NCBI GenBank assembly: GCA_945828585.1
Contig: CALZRN010000005.1
Span: 1-36,661 of the forward strand
DNA from: an uncultured Bacteroidales bacterium
Lineage (GTDB): Bacteria; Bacteroidota; Bacteroidia; Bacteroidales; Paludibacteraceae
DNA length: 36,661 nt
Reading direction: 5' to 3'
Shown: positions 1-8,759 of the stretch, one piece after another
Layout: each line of letters opens with the position of its first letter
How positions within the stretch are numbered: the stretch's first letter is position 1
The notes under the pieces: generated by a model
Database searches by the model: none
What the model was told of the DNA's origin: nothing
The model's input: only the letters and a program-made list of their open reading frames with translations
Program-made: the position numbers and the translations under genes

Positions 1-3000
1 GAGTATCCACCTCTGGATCCAATCCGCTATACTTAGTAGCACAGAAGAGATTCGATGCAGAGAAGAAGATTCGACAAGTAGAGATATGCGCCTTCTCGGT
101 CCATTTACGAGCCAACGTATAACCGATATTAAGCGACGCTAAACGAAGATAAGACGCATCTTCTACGTATTTGTCTGTCAACACGAGCGAGGTACAGTAC
201 GGATTGGCAACTTTAGCATTTGCATTTTGTTCATCAACATACGCTGCCATAGCTTTGTAAGCATCACCTGTTAAGTTGTTGCCGCTAAACTCAGCGGCGA
301 AACCGCGCATGAAGTTTCCATTAGCATCAAAAAGTGAATAACGTTGATCATAAGCATATGCTGCCAGCAAGTTGCGGTTACGCGTAGAACTACAAACAGA
401 AGAATAATCTAATGCCGCCATATTTACGACATCGTTACCAATAGAATATGTGAAGTTAGCAGCAAAATCAACTTTACCCCAGTTATCTCCACCGACAAAA
501 CAGTTAATATTAAAACCACCAGTTACAGTAGGCAGTGTATTTCCTATTTTCTGGAGGCTATACTCACCCTTTTCGTCTTTTACAATCTTCGGCATACCTG
601 GATAAGCTATTCCTAACGGAGTTTCAATAGCCTTTCCTTCTGCATCCTTCCATCCCCCCATAGCTCCTGTACTTTTGTTATACGAAGCAAAATCAGCTGC
701 AGTATACCATCCGTCTGTTTTGTAGCCATACACATCACCGACAGCAGAACCAGGAGTCAACATATACTCATACTCTTGCGTATAATACGTTGAGAAGCAA
801 CCGGTAGGAACCTTATACGTATCCATACCTCCAAGATCCACTACGGTATTGTGATTATATGACACATTCGCATCGACTGTTAATCCATAAGAAAGGTCTT
901 TGGCGCGTCTATCGAGAATTACGCCTTTAATGGAGAACTCAACGCCCTTGTTATCAGTAGAACCGATATTACGATATTGGTAATTGTATCCACCCGTAGC
1001 CAAACGATAGCGAAGAATCAGGTCGTTAGTATTATTCCAATATAAATCAATTGCACCGCTCAAACGCTCGTTAAAGAAACCATAGTCAATACCAAAATCA
1101 CGGGTAACCGTTGTCTCCCATTTCAAGTTTGGATTAGCAGCGATAAGGTAGTTGTTGGTTCCATTTTGACCATCCGTTAGTATTGTACCCATACCTTGCA
1201 TATATGGAGATTGAGATGCCAGATAATCAAAATGGAGATATCCGAGATCAACTTGATTATTACCAACTGTTCCATACGATAGGCGGAATTTCAAGTTAGA
1301 AAGCCAACTTTGTGCCGGAGCCATAAACTCTTCGTCCACCATACGCCAAGCAACAGCCACGGAGGGGAAGAAGCCCCATTGATTGCCCTTTGTAAATCTA
1401 GAAGAACCATCTGCACGGAAAGTAGCGGTAATGTAGTAACGTCCCTTATAATTATAGTTTGCGCGTGCAAAGAACGAAAGCATATTGTCTGTAGGATCTA
1501 CATAATTCTTGATAGTAGATTTTTGAGCCTGACCAAGTAAACTGAACACCTGCGCCCCAGAGAGCGTTGGATCAAATCCATACCCATATATGGTTCGCAA
1601 TTCTCCTTTGTTAATAGTTTGCTCCTCACCTAACAAAAGTGAAAAATCGTGAGCATTACCGACAAACTTTTGCGCGTATTCAAAGGTGTTAGTTTCCTTC
1701 AAACGAGACGTAACATCGTTTGTCGAAACAGAATGACCGAAGCCCTGACCAACCTGAGCATTACCTTCACCTTGACGTGCATAAAATGTTGTTTTACCAT
1801 AGTAGCGATCTTGAGCTACTGTACGGTTTTCATAACCCAACTCTGCTTTTAAGGTAAAGTACTTCAAGAATTTGTAACTAACATATCCATTCAAAGTAAG
1901 TTTATTATCTACCTTTTTCTTATAACTATCATCAATCGCAATAATCGGATTCCAAAGGTTACCGAGATCAGTATCATCTTCCATATCCTTTATGTAAGCC
2001 TCTATACCTGGAAGAGGAATGAAACTTACTGCATTACGCAAACGGCTCTCACTGGTTGAACCCGCATCTTGGGCGCTGTTTGTTCCTGCGCCCAACACAT
2101 TGGTATTTGTATAACGCGCTGTGGCGGCGATCGTCAAGTTCTTAATCGGTTTGAATTTCGTTTTTAAGGAAATATTGTTTCGGGAGTAGTTAGAACCGTA
2201 CATGATAGAATGATCATCAATACGGTTGTATGTAAAGTTAAAATTAGCGGACTTCATACCGCCAGAAATATTAAAGGTGTGATTGGAATTCAAGTGATTA
2301 CCTCCAAATGTTGCATCTTGCCAATCAATATCACCATTTTCATCTTTAAAAGCATGATATATATCCAACTGATTTTGGCTCATATTGGGAAAAGCAGCAG
2401 AAAGAGCAGACTCGTCAGTACGGAATTTCCTCCATTGTTCAATTACGCTACTAAATGAGCCATGAGTCTTCTCCGTTTTATTATATCCAACGCGATCAAA
2501 ATACTTGTAGAAGTTATCTAATAACTTACTATCTTGTCCTTTTCCATCAAAATATGCATATTCATACTGCATACGGAGAAAATCTTCTCCATCCATCATA
2601 TTATATTTTTTTGCAATATGACGCCAACCCATATATCCAGTATAGTCAGCATGAATAGTCATTTTCTCGCCATCTGCCGATTGTGTATCTTTGGTAGTAA
2701 TGATAATAACGCCGTTCGCACCTTGAGCACCATAGATGGCGGTAGCCGCAGCGTCTTTCAAGACGTCCATCGAGGCGATGTCACTCGGCGCGATATCCGA
2801 GATACTCGACACAGGAAAACCATCCACGATATACAACGGCTCATTACTTTGCGTCAATGACGTACCACCGCGGACACGGATCTTCACGTCAGCATCCGGG
2901 CTGCCTTCCGTCGTTGTAACCGTCACACCGGACAACTTACCTTGCAGCGCTTCCGCAGCAGAAGTAACAGGAATATCCTTCAACTGCTCTGCACCTACAG

Positions 3001-3373
3001 AAGCCACGGATGTCACAACGTCACGTTTCTTCGTCGTACCATAACCGGTTACAACCACTTCCTCAAGTACCTCACTGTTTTCGGAGAGTACTACGTTCAT
3101 CGTGTTGCCGGTGATGTTCAGCTCCTGGGTCTTCATACCGATGTACGAGAAAACCAACACCTTCGCATCGTCGGGGACATCCAGACTGTAGTTACCGTCG
3201 AAATCTGTCACTGTACCAATAGTGGTACCTTTCACGACCACGGAAGCCGAGATAATCGTCTCGCCCGTCTGATCCTTTACCGTTCCGCTAATCACACGTG
3301 CTTGAGCAGCCATACCTACGAAAAGTAAGGCCGAAAGCATCATGGTACGGAACACTGAGAAATTCAATTTCAT
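1..3373 (-). CDS. SusC/RagA-family TonB-linked outer membrane transporter (3' end outside window)
   Basis: This gene encodes the outer-membrane barrel of a SusCD-type nutrient importer, which takes up glycans or peptides using TonB energy. The start at 3373 gives a signal peptide (MKLNFSVFRTMMLSALLFVG..., cleavage near residue 25). A carboxypeptidase-regulatory-like domain follows (about 26-100), then a TonB-box-like stretch EEVVVTGYG (about 104-112). The plug domain carries the SusC hallmarks LYIVDGFPV (about 180-188) and DVLKDAAATAIYGAQGANG (about 203-221). The rest is barrel, rich in aromatic strands. About 1124 residues are visible and the C-terminus lies beyond position 1. A SusD-like lipoprotein would be expected next in that direction but cannot be seen. 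A TACCTTTG promoter box sits about 80 nt upstream. The family is certain; the substrate cannot be told. Confidence 0.95.
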   Translation of the reverse strand, partial: MKLNFSVFRTMMLSALLFVGMAAQARVISGTVKDQTGETIISASVVVKGTTIGTVTDFDGNYSLDVPDDAKVLVFSYIGMKTQELNITGNTMNVVLSENSEVLEEVVVTGYGTTKKRDVVTSVASVGAEQLKDIPVTSAAEALQGKLSGVTVTTTEGSPDADVKIRVRGGTSLTQSNEPLYIVDGFPVSSISDIAPSDIASMDVLKDAAATAIYGAQGANGVIIITTKDTQSADGEKMTIHADYTGYMGWRHIAKKYNMMDGEDFLRMQYEYAYFDGKGQDSKLLDNFYKYFDRVGYNKTEKTHGSFSSVIEQWRKFRTDESALSAAFPNMSQNQLDIYHAFKDENGDIDWQDATFGGNHLNSNHTFNISGGMKSANFNFTYNRIDDHSIMYGSNYSRNNISLKTKFKPIKNLTIAATARYTNTNVLGAGTNSAQDAGSTSESRLRNAVSFIPLPGIEAYIKDMEDDTDLGNLWNPIIAIDDSYKKKVDNKLTLNGYVSYKFLKYFTLKAELGYENRTVAQDRYYGKTTFYARQGEGNAQVGQGFGHSVSTNDVTSRLKETNTFEYAQKFVGNAHDFSLLLGEEQTINKGELRTIYGYGFDPTLSGAQVFSLLGQAQKSTIKNYVDPTDNMLSFFARANYNYKGRYYITATFRADGSSRFTKGNQWGFFPSVAVAWRMVDEEFMAPAQSWLSNLKFRLSYGTVGNNQVDLGYLHFDYLASQSPYMQGMGTILTDGQNGTNNYLIAANPNLKWETTVTRDFGIDYGFFNERLSGAIDLYWNNTNDLILRYRLATGGYNYQYRNIGSTDNKGVEFSIKGVILDRRAKDLSYGLTVDANVSYNHNTVVDLGGMDTYKVPTGCFSTYYTQEYEYMLTPGSAVGDVYGYKTDGWYTAADFASYNKSTGAMGGWKDAEGKAIETPLGIAYPGMPKIVKDEKGEYSLQKIGNTLPTVTGGFNINCFVGGDNWGKVDFAANFTYSIGNDVVNMAALDYSSVCSSTRNRNLLAAYAYDQRYSLFDANGNFMRGFAAEFSGNNLTGDAYKAMAAYVDEQNANAKVANPYCTSLVLTDKYVEDASYLRLASLNIGYTLARKWTEKAHISTCRIFFSASNLFCATKYSGLDPEVDT

Positions 3374-3538
3374 ACAGAGAATTTTGTTTGTTTTTATGAT
3401 ATAGTTAATTTAAATGATATTACGTTTTACGTAAACAGGTGTCAAAAAACGGCGCAAAGGTACAAAAAAAGCGTCAATCTCATGTAGAAAAATTGACGTA
3501 AAAATTACACATATGTACTTTTTTGCTAAATTGACTTG
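3374..3538. promoter_or_regulatory. susC upstream region with TACCTTTG box and inverted repeats
   Basis: This AT-rich spacer separates topB from the SusC gene. On the minus strand, TACCTTTG (3455-3462) matches the Bacteroidetes -7 consensus TAnnTTTG and predicts a leader of about 75 nt. No good TTTG lies 19-20 nt upstream, so the -33 element is weak and the promoter may need an activator. Just upstream is an inverted repeat, CGTCAAT (3472-3478) with ATTGACG (3492-3498), in operator position. The leader holds TTACGT-TTT-ACGTAA near 3420-3434. The role of both repeats is inferred. Confidence 0.55.
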
Positions 3539-5506
3539 TCAAAACGGCTCTGCATAGGTACAACCCTCGCGCCATCTGGAGCAGCCGTAACGCGTATTGC
3601 CGCGGATGATCAAGCCCTGTCGGCAAACGGGGCAAAGCATGCCTGCCTTGTTCGTCTTGACATCTTTGACGACTCCGGAAGTCATCTCCTTGAGTTCCGT
3701 CAAGAAATCTTGCGCTTGATATTCGCCTCGCTCTATCTCACGCAGTTTTTTCTCCCATAGACCCGTCAACTCTGCGGACTTAAGCAAGGGAGAGATAATC
3801 GTGTGAATGAGATCGATACCCACTTGAGTAGCACGGAGCGACTTACCTTGCTTTTGGATATACTTGCGTTGATAGAGTTTCTCGATGATGGCTGCGCGGG
3901 TAGATGGACGACCTATACCATTCTCCTTCATCGCCTCACGTAGTTCGTCATTCTCGACCGTTTTGCCGGCCGTCTCCATCGCGCGCAGAAGAGTCGCCTC
4001 CGTGTAATACTTAGGCGGAGTTGTCGTCTTCTCTTTCAAGAACGGCTCATGAGGCCCACTCTCGCCTTTCACAAACGCCGGCAACGACTTGCTTTCCTCC
4101 TGATTGTCGGAGTTCTCGGCTTCATCGGAGGTATCCTTTGTACTTTGTACTTCGTCACTTTGTCCCTTCTCAAACACGGTTCTCCATCCGGGTTTGAGAA
4201 CCTCCCGCCCGGTTACTTTGAAATCAATCTCACCGGCTTTTGCCAGAACAGTCGTGTTGCTAACCTCGCATTCGGGATAGAAAGCCGCAATGAAATGCAA
4301 TGCCACCAGATCATACACCTTCTTCTCATCCGCCGTCATGGCGTCCGGCCGCTGCCCCGTAGGAATGATAGCATGGTGGTCGGTAACTTTCTTGTTATCA
4401 AACACTTTCTTCGATTTGGGTAATGAGCCGGCACTTTTCTTGCCATCGGCTTTGAGCCCCAATAACGGCGCTACCTGCGGGAAATAGTCTTTGATGCCCG
4501 CCAACGTACCCGGTACTTTGGGGTAGATATCATCACTCAGATAAGTCGTATCCACACGGGGATAAGTGGTCAGACGTTTCTCGTAAAGAGACTGAATGAG
4601 CTGAAGCGTCTGCTCTGCGGAAAAGGAATATTTCTTATTACAATCCACCTGCAGCGAAGTTAGATCATACAGTTTCGGGGCAAACTCCGTACCTTTCTTC
4701 TTCTCCACAGAGGTAATCAGGAACGGCTGGTCTTTGATAGCGTCCACAAGTGCCTGTCCCTGCTCCTCGGAAGTGATGGCATATTCGTCCTCTTCCGTCG
4801 GTAATTGGGCACTAAAAAGTGTGTCGCGGTAGTTGGTTTTCAACTCCCAATAGGTGCGCGGCACGAAGTGATCGATCTCCGCCTGCCGTTTTACCACCAG
4901 CGCTAACGTCGGCGTCTGTACACGTCCCACGGAGAGCACCTGCCGGTCTTTTCCACTCCCGCGCGCGTACCTTATAGTATAGGCGCGCGTGGCGTTCATG
5001 CCTAACAACCAATCGCCTATCGCCCGCATCATGCCCGCCTCATATAAGTGCTGGTATTCGGATTGATCTTTCAGTTGGCGGAATCCCTCACGGATAGCCT
5101 CTTCGGTCAGCGAGTTCACCCACAGACGCTTTACCGGACACTTGCATCCGGCCTGCTGATAGACCCATCGTTGGATGAGCTCTCCTTCCTGACCGGCATC
5201 ACCACAGTTAATGACCTCATCGGCACCCGCAATCAGCGACTTGATGACATTAAACTGCTTATGTACCCCTTCGTCACCGGAGACTTTGATAGAAAAACGC
5301 GGAGGAATCATCGGCAAGGAACTAAGGCTCCAAGCCTTCCATTGGTCTGTATATTCCTGCGGATCGAGCAATGCGCATAAGTGACCAAAGGTCCAGGTCA
5401 CCTGGTATCCATTGCCCTCAAAATAGCCGTCCTTGCGCTGCTTGGCACCCAGGACGTTCGCTATATATGCACCCACAGAGGGTTTCTCCGCTACACAGAC
5501 AATCAC
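3539..5506 (-). CDS. topB: DNA topoisomerase III (type IA)
   Basis: This is a 655-residue type IA topoisomerase that relaxes or decatenates DNA through a 5'-phosphotyrosine intermediate. The N-terminal TOPRIM domain starts with VCVAEKPSVG and has the acidic metal motif at about 103-109 (DAGQEGE). The catalytic tyrosine lies in LTTYPRVDT (Tyr about 315). LSVGRVQTPTL (about 191-201) is the conserved toprim-distal motif. An acidic insertion near 455-480 is unlike the core. The C-terminus has a CPVC...C...C zinc-ribbon-like motif. The start codon is GTG (5504-5506), chosen because it gives the family's usual N-terminus. It follows the wzc-like gene across a repeat-filled spacer. No conjugation genes are near, so this looks chromosomal rather than the TopB of an integrative element. 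Confidence 0.95.
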   Translation of the reverse strand: MIVCVAEKPSVGAYIANVLGAKQRKDGYFEGNGYQVTWTFGHLCALLDPQEYTDQWKAWSLSSLPMIPPRFSIKVSGDEGVHKQFNVIKSLIAGADEVINCGDAGQEGELIQRWVYQQAGCKCPVKRLWVNSLTEEAIREGFRQLKDQSEYQHLYEAGMMRAIGDWLLGMNATRAYTIRYARGSGKDRQVLSVGRVQTPTLALVVKRQAEIDHFVPRTYWELKTNYRDTLFSAQLPTEEDEYAITSEEQGQALVDAIKDQPFLITSVEKKKGTEFAPKLYDLTSLQVDCNKKYSFSAEQTLQLIQSLYEKRLTTYPRVDTTYLSDDIYPKVPGTLAGIKDYFPQVAPLLGLKADGKKSAGSLPKSKKVFDNKKVTDHHAIIPTGQRPDAMTADEKKVYDLVALHFIAAFYPECEVSNTTVLAKAGEIDFKVTGREVLKPGWRTVFEKGQSDEVQSTKDTSDEAENSDNQEESKSLPAFVKGESGPHEPFLKEKTTTPPKYYTEATLLRAMETAGKTVENDELREAMKENGIGRPSTRAAIIEKLYQRKYIQKQGKSLRATQVGIDLIHTIISPLLKSAELTGLWEKKLREIERGEYQAQDFLTELKEMTSGVVKDVKTNKAGMLCPVCRQGLIIRGNTRYGCSRWREGCTYAEPF

Positions 5507-5536
5507 GTGATTTACAATTTAGTCATTTACCATTTA
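5504..5536 (-). repeat. Junction array of TAAATnn units between wzc-like gene and topB
   Basis: Read on the minus strand, the spacer starts at the wzc-like stop codon and runs to the topB start as degenerate 7-8 nt units of the form GTAAATG/CTAAATT. TAA occurs at offsets 1, 8, 16 and 23 and TGA at 12, so all three frames are closed. There is no room for a promoter. It is one of several junctions of this kind in the window. Confidence 0.6.
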
Positions 5537-7819
5537 CGATTTCTGCACTCCGTAACCATACCCGTAACCGGCACGAAGACCCTTCACGCCGTTGAGCACG
5601 CAGGTGACATTATGCATCCTATTCTGGGCGATGACATTATTGATATACTCGATCATCTCCGACGGCGTGTATTTATAACGGCATACAAAGATGGTTATAT
5701 CTGCGATGCGATCCAAGAGATAGGTATCGCTCACCAAAGCCACCGGCGCCGTATCCACGAGAATATAGTCGTACCGCTTACGCAACTCCGCGAAGAGCCC
5801 ATCGACACGCTCGGTCTGCAGTAACTCTGCCGGGTTGGGAGGTATCGTTCCGCAAGGGATGATATCTAAATTCGGATGCTCGCCGCTCGGTACAACGATA
5901 TCGTCTATCGCAACATCCGGATCCGCCAGATAATCCGTCAGATGACCTTTATTGCTCAGCCCGAAATAAGCAGCTAACATCGGTTTGCGGATATCCAATC
6001 CTACCAACGCCACTTTCTTTCCCAAGATAGCCAACGACAAGGCTGTATTACTTGCCACATACGATTTTCCATCTCCGTTGATACATGAGGTCACCAAAAT
6101 GACCGGAGATTTCACATCGGCAGGAATCACATAGCGTAAGTTCGTTCGGATCAGGCGGAACAACTCAGCCGAAACCGTTGACTCGCCTTCATGGATTGCA
6201 ATATGCGCATTCCTGGAGTTTTGTACCAACTGCCCCAACAGAGGTGCATGAATTCGCTTCTCAAACTCCTTCGGATCGTCGATCTTGTCATTGATAAGGA
6301 CGTAAAGATATAGGATTCCTGCGGGTATCAACAACCCCAAAAAGATACATATCAGCATCAGTTTGATAAGCTTCGGAGACTGACTCTTAACATCGCGTTG
6401 CGGGACATCCAGCACTTTCGCCGGCATCGTCGTCGCAGCCAACATCAGGGCATTCTCTTCACGTTTCTCATACAGAAAGACATACAAACGCTCTCGTAAT
6501 TGTTGCTGGCGTACAACGCGTACATACTCACGCTGCTGCTCCGGGGCATCTTTGATTTTACGGGTGTATTTCGAGTCCTGCGACAGAAGATTGCGCTGGC
6601 GGATCTTCAAGCTCTCGCGCACCGACCCTATCGTAGCGATGATGTTTTGACGCATGATAGCGAGTTGCGCATTCATCTGCTCAATAACGGGGTTGTCATC
6701 CGTGGCGGTACGAAGAATACGCATGCGTTGCAGCAGCAAAGCGTTGTATTCCGACAGGCCGCTCGACAGCGATGCATCCGTCACACCGATATTCGAAGGA
6801 ATGAGGCTATTACGTTTGGTTTCGTCCCGCAAGAATTCATCGATATACTCCACCAGACTCAGCTGAGTCTCTATCTCCGCCATTGCGCGTTGCTCCGCAC
6901 TGCTGGCCGAGAGAAATAGTTGCGCTTGGGCCTGGATATCAGCGATGTTATTGCTCTCTTTATAGTCCGAAACAGCATTCTCGGCGTCGGCCAGCTCCTT
7001 TGTGATGATAGCCAACCGCTCCTCGATAAAATTCGCCGTGTTCGTCGCAATCATATTTTTGTCCACCACGGCATTCAGGTTATATTGCTCGATCAGCTGA
7101 TTCAGCAAGGCCTTATCGCGTTCGGGCATGGGGGACTTTATCGACATCTTGATGATGTTCGATTCCTTCTTGTATTGCGAAATAGATAGCATCTCGCCAT
7201 AACCGGCCACTACCAACTCGCGGCGACTGTGAAAAACACGATACGTCGTATCTTGACTCAACGCGCGGTTGGCATGGATCTGTATCGTTCCGATTCCCGT
7301 CTCTATTGGCGCATTCAAACTCTCCACACGGGTTGTCGAACGATGGAAGAAACCGTTTTTGGTTTTTATCTTATACCCTTTTGAGGTGGGTTTTACGATA
7401 ATGGAGAAGGGGGTTTTCTCTGCCCTTTCCGTCAAAGATATATAGTCCACAGAAAAAGCCGGATTCCGAAACTCGCCTTCCCATCTCAGCGAACCTTTTT
7501 TCGCATGTGCATCCCAGAGATCAAGGGCATCAATAGCCTGATACAACAGGCCTCTCGAAGCCAACACCACCACCTCGTCTTCGGCTGCCTGATTGCCGGT
7601 CAAACCCAACATTGACAAAGATGCCATCTCTTCGCCAAAGCCGTCTTTTTGACGCAACATGATGGCGGCATCGGTCGTCCACTTAGGGCTCTTTCGCAAA
7701 TAATAGCAGACACCCAAGAGTACAAAACACGCTACTCCTATCGCAAACCACCACCAGTGCTCCAGCACAATGCGCATCACTTTGCGCAAATCTATCTCGT
7801 TATTTTGATTTGTTTCCAT
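5534..7819 (-). CDS. Wzc-like polysaccharide co-polymerase / tyrosine autokinase
   Basis: This 761-residue inner-membrane protein of the Wzz/Wzc type controls chain length and export of capsule or exopolysaccharide. It has a transmembrane helix at about 24-41, a long periplasmic coiled-coil region, and a second helix near 495-515. The cytoplasmic BY-kinase domain shows Walker A (INGDGKS, about 580-586), Walker A' (LVGLDIRKP, about 605-613) and Walker B (ILVDTAP, about 686-692). The C-terminal tail has a short tyrosine cluster (GYGYGYG, about 751-757), the usual autophosphorylation target. It lies 6 nt after the Wza-like gene, so the two are surely co-transcribed. No glycosyltransferases or flippase are in the window, so the polymer is unknown. 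Confidence 0.93.
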   Translation of the reverse strand: METNQNNEIDLRKVMRIVLEHWWWFAIGVACFVLLGVCYYLRKSPKWTTDAAIMLRQKDGFGEEMASLSMLGLTGNQAAEDEVVVLASRGLLYQAIDALDLWDAHAKKGSLRWEGEFRNPAFSVDYISLTERAEKTPFSIIVKPTSKGYKIKTKNGFFHRSTTRVESLNAPIETGIGTIQIHANRALSQDTTYRVFHSRRELVVAGYGEMLSISQYKKESNIIKMSIKSPMPERDKALLNQLIEQYNLNAVVDKNMIATNTANFIEERLAIITKELADAENAVSDYKESNNIADIQAQAQLFLSASSAEQRAMAEIETQLSLVEYIDEFLRDETKRNSLIPSNIGVTDASLSSGLSEYNALLLQRMRILRTATDDNPVIEQMNAQLAIMRQNIIATIGSVRESLKIRQRNLLSQDSKYTRKIKDAPEQQREYVRVVRQQQLRERLYVFLYEKREENALMLAATTMPAKVLDVPQRDVKSQSPKLIKLMLICIFLGLLIPAGILYLYVLINDKIDDPKEFEKRIHAPLLGQLVQNSRNAHIAIHEGESTVSAELFRLIRTNLRYVIPADVKSPVILVTSCINGDGKSYVASNTALSLAILGKKVALVGLDIRKPMLAAYFGLSNKGHLTDYLADPDVAIDDIVVPSGEHPNLDIIPCGTIPPNPAELLQTERVDGLFAELRKRYDYILVDTAPVALVSDTYLLDRIADITIFVCRYKYTPSEMIEYINNVIAQNRMHNVTCVLNGVKGLRAGYGYGYGVQKS

Positions 7820-7825
7820 ACACCC

Positions 7826-8620
7826 TTAATTTTTTACGACTGTCACAATTATCGTTGCAGCACTCAATGCCGTAGATACTACGCTCAGCCACAAACCGGA
7901 ATTCGTACTACTGATAGCGCGCACCTTGTTCGGCGAGACATAGACAACATCGTTTTGTTGAAGGAAATAATAGGGAGAGGTATAGATATCTGCGTTCCCT
8001 AAATTGAGTCGCGCCAACTCTAATTTTCCGTTTACCTCGCGGGTGATCAACACATTGTCTCTACGGCCATACGGAGTCAGATCACCGGCTGCTGCAAGAG
8101 CGTCAAAGATAGTCATCCGACCACTCGGCATGGATACTTGACTCGGACGGTTCACCTCGCCTAACACCGACACTTTTGCGCCAACAACCGAAACCCGCAC
8201 AGTGGGGTCAATCACCTGTTGGGACAAGACCTTGCGAATCGCCTCCTCTGCCTCGGGACGGCTCAGTCCGCCTACTTGTAACTTTCCCAACACCGGCATC
8301 TCGATATACCCCGCCGCATCCACAACATAGTATTGCAACATCGGAGTCGTCTGAACCTGATTAGACCCGGGAGCCGCATAAATAACCGTCGGAAGGTTAT
8401 AAGGAGCTACTGCCTCTTTATCAAGCGCTGATACAAAAACCGTCAGAGCATCACCCGGACGAATCACATGTTCCGTCCGAGGAGAGTATTTCGCATTGAT
8501 GGAATCAACCTTAGACGCATCCGCATCATGCAGGTAAGTTAATTGTTTCTGCGTTACACAACTCACAGCCGATATAGCGGCTATAATCAACACACAGAAT
8601 TGTCGAGTAATTTTATACAT
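7826..8620 (-). CDS. Wza-like polysaccharide export lipoprotein (SLBB domains)
   Basis: This is an outer-membrane export channel component that partners the adjacent Wzc-like protein. The start chosen is the ATG at 8618-8620, giving MYKITRQF... with a lipobox ending at Cys (AAISAVSC, about 14-21). The longer open frame begins at a TTG that is part of the TACCTTTG promoter box, so it cannot be the start. The polysaccharide-export domain begins at VIRPGDALTVFV. SLBB-type segments follow (KVSVLGEVNRPS and DALAAAGDLTPYG). A hydrophobic helix sits at the very C-terminus (SVVSTALSAATIIVTVV), as in Wza-type proteins. The length is 264 residues. Confidence 0.9.
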   Translation of the reverse strand: MYKITRQFCVLIIAAISAVSCVTQKQLTYLHDADASKVDSINAKYSPRTEHVIRPGDALTVFVSALDKEAVAPYNLPTVIYAAPGSNQVQTTPMLQYYVVDAAGYIEMPVLGKLQVGGLSRPEAEEAIRKVLSQQVIDPTVRVSVVGAKVSVLGEVNRPSQVSMPSGRMTIFDALAAAGDLTPYGRRDNVLITREVNGKLELARLNLGNADIYTSPYYFLQQNDVVYVSPNKVRAISSTNSGLWLSVVSTALSAATIIVTVVKN

Positions 8621-8647
8621 AGTTCTTCCAAAGTATTCAAAAGCGTG

Positions 8648-8678
8648 CAAAGGTACACATTTTTTTTGACATACACAA
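8648..8678 (-). promoter_or_regulatory. Promoter of the wza/wzc operon
   Basis: On the minus strand this is TTG (8676-8678), 20 nt, TACCTTTG (8648-8655), fitting the Bacteroidetes sigma-ABfr consensus. The leader to the ATG at 8620 is about 20 nt. The spacer contains TATGTCAAAAAAAA, identical to that of the promoter at 13434-13465. Confidence 0.75.
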
Positions 8679-8704
8679 GAATATACACTTTTTTTATCAA
8701 ATTA

Positions 8705-8736
8705 TTTGCATATATGCAAAAAATATTGTAATTTTG
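8705..8736 (+). promoter_or_regulatory. Promoter of the sigma-54-type regulator, with 16-bp palindrome at -33
   Basis: TTTG (8705-8708), a 20-nt spacer and TAATTTTG (8729-8736) fit the Bacteroidetes promoter form. The -33 element lies in a perfect 16-bp palindrome, TTTGCATATATGCAAA (8705-8720), a likely protein-binding site between the divergent wza and regulator transcripts. The operator role is inferred. Confidence 0.65.
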
Positions 8737-8759
8737 CATGACATTTTGTCAGGTTTACT

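Noticed and set aside
2534-3328. Plus-strand frames opposite the SusC gene
   Set aside because: The minus-strand frame is continuous and carries all SusC hallmarks.
3539-5506. topB as part of an integrative conjugative element
   Set aside because: No relaxase, tra, integrase or attachment-site repeats are nearby, and its neighbours are ordinary chromosomal genes.
8621-8650. N-terminal extension of the Wza-like gene to a TTG at 8650
   Set aside because: The TTG is part of the TACCTTTG promoter box, upstream of the expected transcription start.
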